A stretch of DNA of 6,701 nt from M55B111 sp964614065 (GTDB taxonomy: Bacteria; Bipolaricaulota; Bipolaricaulia; M55B111). The stretch covers positions 1-6,701 of the forward strand of contig CAZTJJ010000091.1 of NCBI GenBank assembly GCA_964614065.1, written 5' to 3'. A program made the translations under genes and the position numbers. Below, piece after piece: positions 1-5,765 of this stretch (the stretch's first letter is position 1; every line of letters begins with the position of its first letter). The notes under the pieces were generated by a model, which was not told the DNA's origin, did not search any database, and saw only the letters and a list, made by a program, of their open reading frames with translations.

Positions 1-75
1 TCTTGACAGTTTTTTTGCCAAAATTTGCCGAGAGCCCTCAGTACTTGCCTTGGGGAGGAATCGGCTGGTTTTTGT

Positions 76-181
76 CCAGCAGTCAATCGAGGACATGATC
101 CTTGAGAAAGTATGCAGGTAATCTAAACGTTGACCTCGCATTCTGGTAAAAATAGAGGAAACGTGCTCGATTGACTGCTGG
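76..181. repeat. Nested inverted repeat (16-bp outer stem, inner 8-bp stem)
   Basis: The left arm at 76-91 (ccagcagtcaatcgag) is the exact reverse complement of the right arm at 166-181. Between them lies a second stem: 112-119 (ATGCAGGT) pairs with 133-141 (ACCTCGCAT), with one bulged C at 137. A 16-bp perfect inverted repeat at this spacing is very unlikely by chance. It could be a structured RNA of about 106 nt or a tiny inverted-repeat mobile element (MITE-like). I see no target-site duplication at the ends, which weakens the mobile reading. The strand of any transcript is unknown. Confidence 0.6.
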
Positions 182-230
182 GTCTTCTTTTGTAAAAGAT
201 CAAAGATAGTAGTTAAGGTTGTTTTTCTAC

Positions 231-263
231 AAGCCCCGCACCTTGGTGCGGGGTAATTGACTT
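231..263. repeat. GC hairpin repeat, copy 1 (IS200/IS605-end or REP-like)
   Basis: A perfect palindrome occupies 234-253: CCCCGCACC, then TT, then GGTGCGGGG. It is preceded by AAG and followed by TAATTGACTT. The same layout, AAGCCCCG-N-CGGGGTAATTGACT, recurs in the same orientation at 2253-2285. A GC stem flanked by GAAGC on one side and TAATTGAC on the other resembles right-end hairpins of IS200/IS605 elements and REP units mobilised by Y1 transposases. That assignment rests on remembered family layout, not a search. No tnpA or tnpB is present beside it, and there is no T tract to make it an intrinsic terminator. Confidence 0.6.
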
Positions 264-414
264 GGTTACATCAAACCCAAACTTGTCTTGTGAATTTTGC
301 CTGCCTGGTTGAGTTTATGATGGTTGCTTCAAGTAGGATATCTTAATTTAATGCCCGTTGCTTTTCCTTTTATAAGAGTAATGTTTCGAATTTAAATTGT
401 TTTATATGTTACTT

Positions 415-435
415 GGCCCTTGGGCGGGGTCTTGA
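415..435. repeat. Possible degenerate GC hairpin repeat
   Basis: This stretch reads GGCCCTTGGGCGGGGTCTTGAC and aligns with the 3' half of copy 1 (ACCTTGGTGCGGGGTAATTGAC), with a one-base gap and a few mismatches. A short GCCC-TT-GGGC stem remains at 416-425. The 5' CCCC arm of the intact repeat is missing. It may be a decayed member of the family or a chance resemblance in GC-rich sequence. Confidence 0.3.
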
Positions 436-518
436 CCACTGACTGGAGATAGTTGGTTTGATGGTTTTTCTTTATAAAGAGTTTTTGAGGAGGCCGCTCT
501 TTGTGAGTAGAAAAAGGT

Positions 519-1385
519 TTATTCTTCTTCTTGTGGTTCTACGACTCGTTTTAGCGCCTCGAGAGCGACTTCTAGTTGGTCGTCTGAGGGTTCTCGGGTG
601 GTGATTTTCTGGAGGAGGAGCCCAGGATATATAAAGGGACGTAAAAAGGGGTTGTCGGCATGCTTTCCGGAATATCTGAGTATTTCGTAAGAGACACCGG
701 CAACCACAGGCAGTAACAGAATTCTCGATACGATTTTAATCCATAACGAAGGATTGCCAATTACCGAAAAGACGAGTATCGCAACTATCAATACAATTAC
801 TAAAAACGCAGTTCCGCAACGAGGATGTAGAGTGCTGTATTCCCTGGCCTCGCTTACGTTCAGGTCTTTGTTATTTTCATACGTGTAAACTGATTTGTGT
901 TCCGCTCCGTGGTACTGAAAGACCCGTTTAATATCTTCGAACAAGGTAATTCCAAATAAGTATAGAAGAAACAAGGAGATTCTAATGCCGCCTTCGACTA
1001 AGTTAAACATAAGAGGGTTGGCTTCACTAAATCCACTGAGACTGTGAGTAATCCATACGGGTAGCATTACAAAAACGCCGACTGCAACCACTACGGCTAT
1101 TCCTGTAGTGAAAATTGCCTCTTTTGCCCCAAATTCGGTTTCCTCTTCCTCTTCTAAAGCAATCTCGGCGGATAGGTTTAATGCCCTGATGCCTGTACTC
1201 ATCATGTCGTATAGGTTGAATAAACCGCGTACGAAAGGTATCTCGCTTAATCTCTTGAATTTGGAGCGGGGATGTAAATCCTTTATGACTATCTCGCCGT
1301 CTGCTTCTCGGCGGACGGCGACAGATATTCTGTCACCATTACGCATCAAAACGCCTTCAATTACTGCTTGTCCACCGACAGACAT
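519..1385 (-). CDS. yqhQ: YqhQ family (DUF1385) membrane protein
   Basis: This is a 288-residue polytopic membrane protein of the DUF1385 family; its biochemical role is not firmly established. Family hallmarks are the N-terminal GGQAVIEG (4-11) followed by MRNGD, HGAEHK (159-164) and HPRCGT (187-192). Hydrophobic segments at about 92-113, 133-150, 193-211 and 217-235 suggest four membrane passes, with the conserved HGAEHK/HPRCGT region between the second and third. An acidic run (EEEEETE, 79-84) sits before the first segment. The ATG at 1385 is preceded by AGAGG at 1393-1397, seven bases upstream, and begins right before the conserved GGQAVIEG block, so the start is secure. It lies 38 bp after rpmE, probably in one operon with rpsI and rpmE. 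In several bacterial lineages this gene sits between rpmE and prfA, but no prfA follows it here. Confidence 0.93.
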   Translation of the reverse strand: MSVGGQAVIEGVLMRNGDRISVAVRREADGEIVIKDLHPRSKFKRLSEIPFVRGLFNLYDMMSTGIRALNLSAEIALEEEEETEFGAKEAIFTTGIAVVVAVGVFVMLPVWITHSLSGFSEANPLMFNLVEGGIRISLFLLYLFGITLFEDIKRVFQYHGAEHKSVYTYENNKDLNVSEAREYSTLHPRCGTAFLVIVLIVAILVFSVIGNPSLWIKIVSRILLLPVVAGVSYEILRYSGKHADNPFLRPFIYPGLLLQKITTREPSDDQLEVALEALKRVVEPQEEE

Positions 1386-1423
1386 TTATGAACCTCTTTG
1401 AATTCTATAGAAAACGAGTAGCT

Positions 1424-1672
1424 TTATGAATCTTGTTCCTCGGCTGGTTCGGAGGATTCCTCGGACTCTTCTGAAGTCAGGCCGTATTTCCTTTCGAATT
1501 TGCTAATTCTACCTTCAGAGTCCAAAAAACGGTCCTCCCCGGAAAAGAAAGGATGGCAGTTTGAACATACGTCCACGTGCAGGTCTTCTTTAGTGGACAG
1601 AGTTTCAAACGTATTGCCACATGCGCATTTTATGGTTACTTTTTTTAGTTCTGGGTGAATTCCTTCTTTCAT
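1424..1672 (-). CDS. rpmE: 50S ribosomal protein bL31
   Basis: An 82-residue large-subunit protein that contributes to the bridge between 50S and 30S subunits. It opens with the family signature MKEGIHP and carries four cysteines arranged CxC...CxxC at residues 16, 18, 36 and 39. This is therefore the zinc-binding (C+) form rather than the zinc-independent paralogue. The conserved HPFFSGEDRFLDSEGRISKF block follows at about 40-59. The usual protein ends near residue 65-70; here an acidic, serine-rich tail (SEESEESSEPAEEQDS) adds about 15 residues. An excellent ribosome-binding site, GAGGTGA at 1679-1685, lies six bases before the ATG. It sits 52 bp after rpsI and 38 bp before yqhQ on the same strand, consistent with co-transcription. 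Confidence 0.96.
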   Translation of the reverse strand: MKEGIHPELKKVTIKCACGNTFETLSTKEDLHVDVCSNCHPFFSGEDRFLDSEGRISKFERKYGLTSEESEESSEPAEEQDS

Positions 1673-1724
1673 TATTCCTCACCTCAGTATCTAAGAATAA
1701 ATTGATATAGGTCTAATCCCAGTA

Positions 1725-2147
1725 TTAACGTTTGGAGAACTGTTGTCCTCTTCTGGCTTTGTGGCGACCGATTTTCTTCCTTTCAACCATTCGAGGATCG
1801 CGTGTCAACAGTCCTTCTTGCTTTAGTTCTGTTTTGTATTCATCTCCAAGAGCTGTCAATGCCCGGGCGATTCCATGTTGTAATGCTTCTAATTGTGCCC
1901 TGTAACCTCCGCCATCGATTTTTGCTTCGACGTCGAAGTTGTTCTCCGTGCCAGTAACCTTGAATGGTTTTCTGCCAACGAGATCAACTACTTCTTTTGT
2001 ATAGGGAAGTCCCTGGAAGTAATCTACGACACCTCTGTCGTTGACTGTGATCTCCCCATCTCCACGTTCAAGGTATACTCTGGCAATTGCTTCCTTTCTC
2101 TTGCCCACGCAATGTGCTCTTTCATGAACCACTTTTGGTTGTGCCAT
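1725..2147 (-). CDS. rpsI: 30S ribosomal protein uS9
   Basis: A 140-residue small-subunit protein whose basic C-terminal tail reaches towards P-site tRNA. Recognisable blocks are GKRKEAIARVYL (15-26), the KIDGGGYRAQLEALQHGIARAL region (76-97), and the C-terminus LLTRDPRMVERKKIGRHKARRGQQFSKR, which ends in the invariant KR. The N-terminus is about ten residues longer than the usual protein of about 130 residues, and the normal TGRRK-type motif reads VGKRKEA. A TAA lies in frame just upstream of the ATG, so the start is fixed. GGAGGT at 2161-2166 is a rather distant (13-base) ribosome-binding site. It is probably first in an operon with rpmE and yqhQ, driven by the promoter at 2189-2217. Its usual upstream partner rplM is absent here and lies on the other strand at 5766-6209. 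Confidence 0.96.
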   Translation of the reverse strand: MAQPKVVHERAHCVGKRKEAIARVYLERGDGEITVNDRGVVDYFQGLPYTKEVVDLVGRKPFKVTGTENNFDVEAKIDGGGYRAQLEALQHGIARALTALGDEYKTELKQEGLLTRDPRMVERKKIGRHKARRGQQFSKR

Positions 2148-2188
2148 CTTCTGTAGTTATACCTCCAATTATTCCCAAATTCCTCATA

Positions 2189-2217
2189 ATAATAAAAAAC
2201 CAGTTCACAGTTTGCAA
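2189..2217 (-). promoter_or_regulatory. Promoter for rpsI-rpmE-yqhQ
   Basis: Read on the minus strand, TTGCAA (2217-2212) is followed by exactly 17 bases and then TATTAT (2194-2189). This matches four of six consensus -35 bases and five of six -10 bases. Initiation would fall near 2182, giving a leader of about 35 bases that still contains the ribosome-binding site. A short dyad at 2207-2221 covers the -35 box. An own promoter is expected because rpsI has lost its usual upstream partner rplM. Confidence 0.5.
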
Positions 2218-2221
2218 CTGT
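2207..2221. promoter_or_regulatory. Operator-like dyad over the rpsI -35 box
   Basis: The plus-strand sequence ACAGTT-TGC-AACTGT is a perfect 6-bp dyad with a three-base centre. It completely covers the predicted -35 hexamer of the rpsI promoter. Its position would let a bound repressor block the polymerase. No second half-site or matching regulator gene is visible, and a 6-bp dyad can arise by chance. Confidence 0.25.
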
Positions 2222-2252
2222 AAAATGATACGATTCACCAAAATTAGCCGAG

Positions 2253-2285
2253 GAAGCCCCGTCCCTTACTGCGGGGTAATTGACT
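2253..2285. repeat. GC hairpin repeat, copy 2 (IS200/IS605-end or REP-like)
   Basis: GAAGCCCCG begins the element, followed by a loop region TCCCTTACT and then GCGGGGTAATTGACT. The CCCCG (2257-2261) and CGGGG (2272-2276) arms pair, with one further T-G wobble pair. Palindrome length (20), orientation and the TAATTGACT tail equal those of copy 1, while the inner stem has diverged. The 15 bases CCAAAATTAGCCGAG at 2238-2252 nearly match 18-32 (14 of 15), where another AGCCC...GGGG stretch follows. It lies in the 164-bp gap between rpsI and ksgA, just where rplM would ordinarily sit. It lacks a T tract, so it is a poor intrinsic terminator for ksgA. Confidence 0.55.
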
Positions 2286-2311
2286 ATAGAGTGTACTTTC
2301 TTTGTTTGTAG

Positions 2312-3181
2312 TTACGTCGATATTATCCGTTCGATCTCGGTTGCCAGTCGGTCGAATTCTTCAAACTTAAGTTCCTCCGGTCTCTTCTTAGGATCAATAG
2401 AAGTCGTGGAGAGCAATTTGTCGGCTGTATGTTTGTCTAAATTTAATTCCGTGTTGATGGTGAGGCCTTTCCTGATTGTTTTTCTACGATAGTTAAATAG
2501 TTGTCTAATGACCAGGAAAAAGAGTTCTGGGTCGCTGGTAAACTTGGCTTTGCCCCACGGGGAGAGTTTAATTGTCGTTGAATATACCTCGGGTTCTGGA
2601 TAGAAGGCGTCCGGCGGTATGTCAATGACTTTTTCTACTCTTGCATAACCTTGGGCTAAAAAACTAATGGGTCCAATTTCTCTGGATCCGGGCTTTGCCA
2701 GAACCCGGTTGGCTACTTCTTGTTGTATTGTAATGATTATGTCCCGGAAAAATTCTCTGTCCTGCAAACTCTTCTGGATAACCTTAGAGGTTAGACTGTA
2801 AGGTATATTTCCAATTAGTGTAGCATTTCGGGTTGGTTTTAGTCCCAAATTCGAGAAATCAAGGTATAAAAAATCCTTGTTTACAAGTTTTACTTTTAAA
2901 GACGAGACAATCTGTTTGAACGGTTCCTGAAAATTTTTGTCTATCTCGATTGCAATTATTTCGTCGAATTTTTCTTTCAATGCGCAGGTCAAAGATCCCA
3001 TTCCTGAACCGATTTCAACTGCAGAGGTAGTATTTTCTGTTGATGAAGTGATGGATTCTAAATACGATCGGTCGGCCAAAAAGTGTTGCCCAAGGCTTTT
3101 TTTAGGGTGCAAGTCAAATCGAGAGAGGATTTTCTTTAGTCTGTTAACCTGGTACAAATCTTTACAGCTGAATGAGCTCAC
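2312..3181 (-). CDS. ksgA: 16S rRNA adenine dimethyltransferase KsgA/RsmA
   Basis: This enzyme uses S-adenosylmethionine to dimethylate two adjacent adenines in the 3'-terminal helix of 16S rRNA, late in 30S assembly. It has 289 residues, slightly above the usual 260-280. Motifs in order are PKKSLGQHFL (26-35), SAM-binding EIGSGMG (56-62), acidic AIEID (77-81), catalytic NIPY (125-128; family NLPY), FYPEPEV (193-199) and YRRKTIRKGL (231-240). The start is GTG at 3181, inside a four-base GTGA overlap with the acyltransferase stop. No clear ribosome-binding site precedes it, so translation is probably coupled to the upstream gene. The extra N-terminal residues before PKKSLGQHFL make a later start (TTG codon at residue 9) possible. 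It may matter for kasugamycin sensitivity, as in other bacteria. Confidence 0.95.
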   Translation of the reverse strand: MSSFSCKDLYQVNRLKKILSRFDLHPKKSLGQHFLADRSYLESITSSTENTTSAVEIGSGMGSLTCALKEKFDEIIAIEIDKNFQEPFKQIVSSLKVKLVNKDFLYLDFSNLGLKPTRNATLIGNIPYSLTSKVIQKSLQDREFFRDIIITIQQEVANRVLAKPGSREIGPISFLAQGYARVEKVIDIPPDAFYPEPEVYSTTIKLSPWGKAKFTSDPELFFLVIRQLFNYRRKTIRKGLTINTELNLDKHTADKLLSTTSIDPKKRPEELKFEEFDRLATEIERIIST

Positions 3182-4440
3182 AGGTCTAACAATCCAACTT
3201 TTTCCAGATCCTTTATCTCGTTTGCGCAGTACGTTATCGGATTACGTTTGTATCCTCGTGGGATTTCGGTTCTATCTCGACCCAGGTCTTCTTCAATTTG
3301 GTAACACTCAGTCCCGTCGGGCTTGAGTGCCCCCTGGTTTTCGCAGTACCTCAGAAACTCTTCCCATCTTTCTCGGATTCCCTCCTGGGTGTACAACTTG
3401 CTATCGATCGAGAAGTGGCTTTCCCTAGCTTGCTCTAAATATTCCTTGACTTCCGAAAAGAACTCTTTTTTGCGAATTTTATCGATCTTTCCCTTTTTTG
3501 ATTTGGACAAATAGTAGCTACCAAGCTGTCCAAGGTTAATGGTGGTAAGCTTCAAGATGGTCTTCCTTAACGTTTCGCTTTGTTCTTTGCGATCTTGCCG
3601 GTCGAGATCAGTGATTTCAGTACCGATGTTCACCAGTATTGTGGTTTTTTTATCTGTCGTGAAGTCATAGGTAATGTTTAATGGAGTGACTACTATCTCA
3701 GGATCTGCCTCTTCCAGCAGAATTAGTAAGCTGTCTTTTAACCTTCCCAACATTCCATTGGTTGATAGCGTACCCTCGGGAGTGATATAGATGATTTCGC
3801 CTTCGTTCAGCAACTCTATAAACTTACTAAGCTGGTTTTTGACTCCAAACACTTTACTTTCTTTGACGGCTTTGCGAAAATATGGTTTGAACGAATTGGA
3901 TTTGATTTTCTTTCTTGGATAGCCTTCTCTGTCGAAGAACTGGGAGATAGTCATATCCGCGTTTCCGAAGGAGTTCTCTGCCAATAAACCAGCCAACGCC
4001 TCTTCTTTTATTACTTCGCTCAGACTGTAGTCGCCGTTGGTCTCCTGAATTATTCTTAGTGCGTCGTGAACGGGAACGGAGTGAAAGTCCAGTTTGCCAA
4101 TTGGATACGCATGTAGTTTGTGGAGAATATAATTAAGTGAAAGTGGTTGGAGGATTTTTTTCAGTATCTTAGGCCCCTTTATCCAGTTACCGAGAAAGCC
4201 CGGTTGGAATAAGTTCTCGTCCCCCATGAAGGATATGGGATGTGCGGGTTTGAGATAACCATGACGAAAGTAAAAAACTGACGCCAAGAGGACCGAATCC
4301 AGGTCACGCTTGTGGTTGGCAACGATCAATGTAGATGGACTCTCGGAGTAATTATCCAGTCCATTAACCCGGAGGTCAAACTTAGGCTTAATGCCTATTC
4401 TGACCGCTAATCCAATCAAATAATACAGTAACTCAAACAT
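3178..4440 (-). CDS. PlsC-like glycerolipid acyltransferase, enlarged
   Basis: Probably a membrane-associated acyltransferase of the PlsC/LPLAT superfamily, which transfers an acyl group to lysophosphatidate or a related acceptor in phospholipid synthesis. Superfamily motifs are ANHKRDLDS (41-49), containing the catalytic HX4D with H43 and D48; YPIGK (112-116), which may be motif II; ITPEGTLSTNG (219-229), matching the PEGT motif; and VVTPLNITY (250-258), like motif IV. A hydrophobic N-terminus (3-15) may anchor it. At 420 residues it is far longer than the 200-260 usual for PlsC. About 100 residues separate motifs II and III, and about 160 charged residues follow motif IV, without a domain I recognise. 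The acyl acceptor is unknown. It is translationally coupled to ksgA and diverges from a glycosyltransferase that may also act on lipids. The ATG at 4440 has only a weak ribosome-binding site. Confidence 0.8.
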   Translation of the reverse strand: MFELLYYLIGLAVRIGIKPKFDLRVNGLDNYSESPSTLIVANHKRDLDSVLLASVFYFRHGYLKPAHPISFMGDENLFQPGFLGNWIKGPKILKKILQPLSLNYILHKLHAYPIGKLDFHSVPVHDALRIIQETNGDYSLSEVIKEEALAGLLAENSFGNADMTISQFFDREGYPRKKIKSNSFKPYFRKAVKESKVFGVKNQLSKFIELLNEGEIIYITPEGTLSTNGMLGRLKDSLLILLEEADPEIVVTPLNITYDFTTDKKTTILVNIGTEITDLDRQDRKEQSETLRKTILKLTTINLGQLGSYYLSKSKKGKIDKIRKKEFFSEVKEYLEQARESHFSIDSKLYTQEGIRERWEEFLRYCENQGALKPDGTECYQIEEDLGRDRTEIPRGYKRNPITYCANEIKDLEKVGLLDL

Positions 4441-4513
4441 ATGCTATGTCTATTCTACCTTTTACCGTATTGCTTCAATTGAAATAATGACCACACGGAA
4501 CATCACCACCGTA

Positions 4514-4541
4514 ATTATCATATATATTGGAAAAAAGACAA
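4514..4541 (-). promoter_or_regulatory. Promoter for the acyltransferase-ksgA pair
   Basis: On the minus strand TTGTCT (4541-4536) is followed by 16 bases and GATAAT (4519-4514). This fits four of six -35 and five of six -10 consensus bases and would give a leader of roughly 65 bases. A second possible -10 (TAGAAT) with TTGAAG 15 bases before it lies much nearer the gene but would leave almost no leader. Confidence 0.45.
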
Positions 4542-4560
4542 ATGGTTGCGTTTTCACACC

Positions 4561-4590
4561 TTGCTCGATAACCTTTTTTTACAATACAAT
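4561..4590 (+). promoter_or_regulatory. Possible promoter for the glycosyltransferase
   Basis: TTGCTC at 4561-4566 is followed by 18 bases and TACAAT at 4585-4590, a five-of-six -10 box with a weak -35. It lies back to back with the minus-strand promoter at 4514-4541, so the two could share regulation. The implied leader is about 55 bases. Confidence 0.35.
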
Positions 4591-4651
4591 AGGTTAGCAT
4601 AAGACATAAACTGTGGCAACCGACAAAACCAACTAGTGGAGATTCTAATAA

Positions 4652-5650
4652 ATGAAAACCGTGTGTGTTTACGAAGATCCGACGATGTATGGGACTCATG
4701 GTATCACCGCCGCTGTTGAGCACCAAAAGCGGGCTTTGCGGGAGAATGGAGTTGAGGTAAGAGATAAATTAGATTGGTCTTGCGATGTGATCCACATCAA
4801 CTGGCCCGGCCCGGTATCTTTTCTCAAGCTAAAACAGGCGCAACATCAAGGTAAAATGGGCATAGTTTTTGCTCACTCTGGAAAGGATATCGAGGGGGGC
4901 TTCACTTTATCGGAAAGGCTTCAGAAACCATTTATTAAGTGGCTTTGCGCCTTGTATAACTCCGGAGATCGAGTCATAGCTCCGTCCGAATATACTAAGG
5001 AAATGATCATGGATTTTGGTGTGGACGAAGGTAAGATCCAGGTTGTTAGCAATGGAGTCAACTTATCAAAAGTTGAGTACACTGAGCTAGGTAGAGAGCA
5101 GTATCGCAGGAAGTACAATCTTGACAAGCCGACTGTGATTGTTGTGGGTCAGGTCATTCCCAGGAAAGGAATTGATGTGTTTGTCGATGTGGCTTGCAGA
5201 TTACCACAGTACGATTTTATTTGGTATGGCCACAGGATGAATAAGCTATTTATGTTCGACAGAGAAATGGATAACGCAATCAATACTGCTCCTGACAACG
5301 TTCAGTTTACTGGTTACGTAGAGGATATTGGAGCTGCATTTTCTTCCGGTGACTTGTTCTTTTTTCCTTCTGTGGAGGAAAATGAGGGGATAGTTTTGCT
5401 TGAAGCCGCTGCTCGAGGATTGCCGATAGTTACCAGAGACTTACCGGCGTACCGTGGCTGGTTGAAACACGAGGTCAACTGTTTGAAGGGTGACGGTAAA
5501 AAAGATTTTGTCGAGTTTATTAAGCGGACAATGGAAGATGAGAAACTCCGCGATAAGCTAGTGAGTAATGGAATTAAAACTGCAGAGGAACACAAGCTCG
5601 AAAATATCGGCAAGAAATACCTCGAGATTTATAACGATTATTTGTCTTAG
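4652..5650 (+). CDS. GT4 glycosyltransferase, CpoA/glycolipid-synthase-like
   Basis: A 332-residue retaining glycosyltransferase with the two-lobed GT-B fold. The N-terminal lobe shows HGITAAVEHQKRALRENG (16-33), DVIHIN (45-50) and VIAPSEYTKEMI (108-119). The C-terminal lobe has GQVIPRKGID (166-175), and EENEGIVLLEA, which contains the EX7E pair E243/E251 that binds the nucleotide-sugar donor. The EHQK and DVIHIN patterns recall CpoA-type diacylglycerol glycosyltransferases of Gram-positive bacteria, which add a second sugar to monoglucosyl-diacylglycerol. That substrate is inferred from similarity and from the divergent PlsC-like gene. It has no signal peptide or membrane segment, so it probably acts at the inner membrane face. 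GGAG at 4638-4641 lies ten bases before the ATG. Other GT4 roles, such as cell-wall polysaccharide synthesis, cannot be excluded. Confidence 0.85.
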   Translation: MKTVCVYEDPTMYGTHGITAAVEHQKRALRENGVEVRDKLDWSCDVIHINWPGPVSFLKLKQAQHQGKMGIVFAHSGKDIEGGFTLSERLQKPFIKWLCALYNSGDRVIAPSEYTKEMIMDFGVDEGKIQVVSNGVNLSKVEYTELGREQYRRKYNLDKPTVIVVGQVIPRKGIDVFVDVACRLPQYDFIWYGHRMNKLFMFDREMDNAINTAPDNVQFTGYVEDIGAAFSSGDLFFFPSVEENEGIVLLEAAARGLPIVTRDLPAYRGWLKHEVNCLKGDGKKDFVEFIKRTMEDEKLRDKLVSNGIKTAEEHKLENIGKKYLEIYNDYLS

Positions 5651-5678
5651 CCTAGTATATCCTGGAGTGGGCTTCCCC

Positions 5679-5707
5679 TTGAATTTTTCACTTCCGACCT
5701 GCACAAT
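5679..5707 (+). promoter_or_regulatory. Possible promoter for rplM
   Basis: TTGAAT (5679-5684) is followed by 17 bases and CACAAT (5702-5707); each box matches four of six consensus bases. It lies in the 115-bp gap between the glycosyltransferase and rplM and would give a leader of about 50 bases. Read-through from the glycosyltransferase is also possible because no terminator is evident in the gap. Confidence 0.3.
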
Positions 5708-5765
5708 CTTTAAGCTAAACCTAGCCTTTCAACTTTAATGGGAAATATAATTCGGAGGTCCAAAT

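Larger units (their letters stand above)
1..518. other. Gene-poor left flank with structured repeats
   Basis: No convincing gene is visible here. Two open frames run off the window edge. A minus-strand frame is free of stops from 270 to 1, but its first ATG is at 141. A plus-strand frame runs from 2 to a TAA at 119-121. They overlap each other and I recognise neither product, so at most one is real; either could be the tail of a gene or a decayed one. The 16-bp inverted repeat at 76-181 lies across both frames, which argues for structure rather than coding. The rest holds the GC hairpin repeat at 231-263, a degenerate relative at 415-435, and AT-rich sequence from about 340 to 410 with nothing recognisable. 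This flank lies just downstream of yqhQ, where related gene orders often have prfA. Confidence 0.5.

Noticed and set aside
471..502. Intrinsic terminator after yqhQ (AAAGAG/CTCTTT arms)
   Set aside because: The stem is only 6 AT-rich base pairs with a 15-base loop, and no T tract follows in the direction of transcription.
231..2285. CRISPR array made of the GC hairpin repeats
   Set aside because: Only two good copies exist, 2 kb apart with genes between them, so there is no regular spacer pattern.
4475..4726. 83-codon minus-strand open frame between the divergent genes
   Set aside because: It overlaps the start of the glycosyltransferase and both promoter candidates, and its product has no recognisable features.
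5746..5751. Perfect TATAAT just ahead of rplM
   Set aside because: It would start transcription inside the ribosome-binding site, and no -35 box is correctly spaced.
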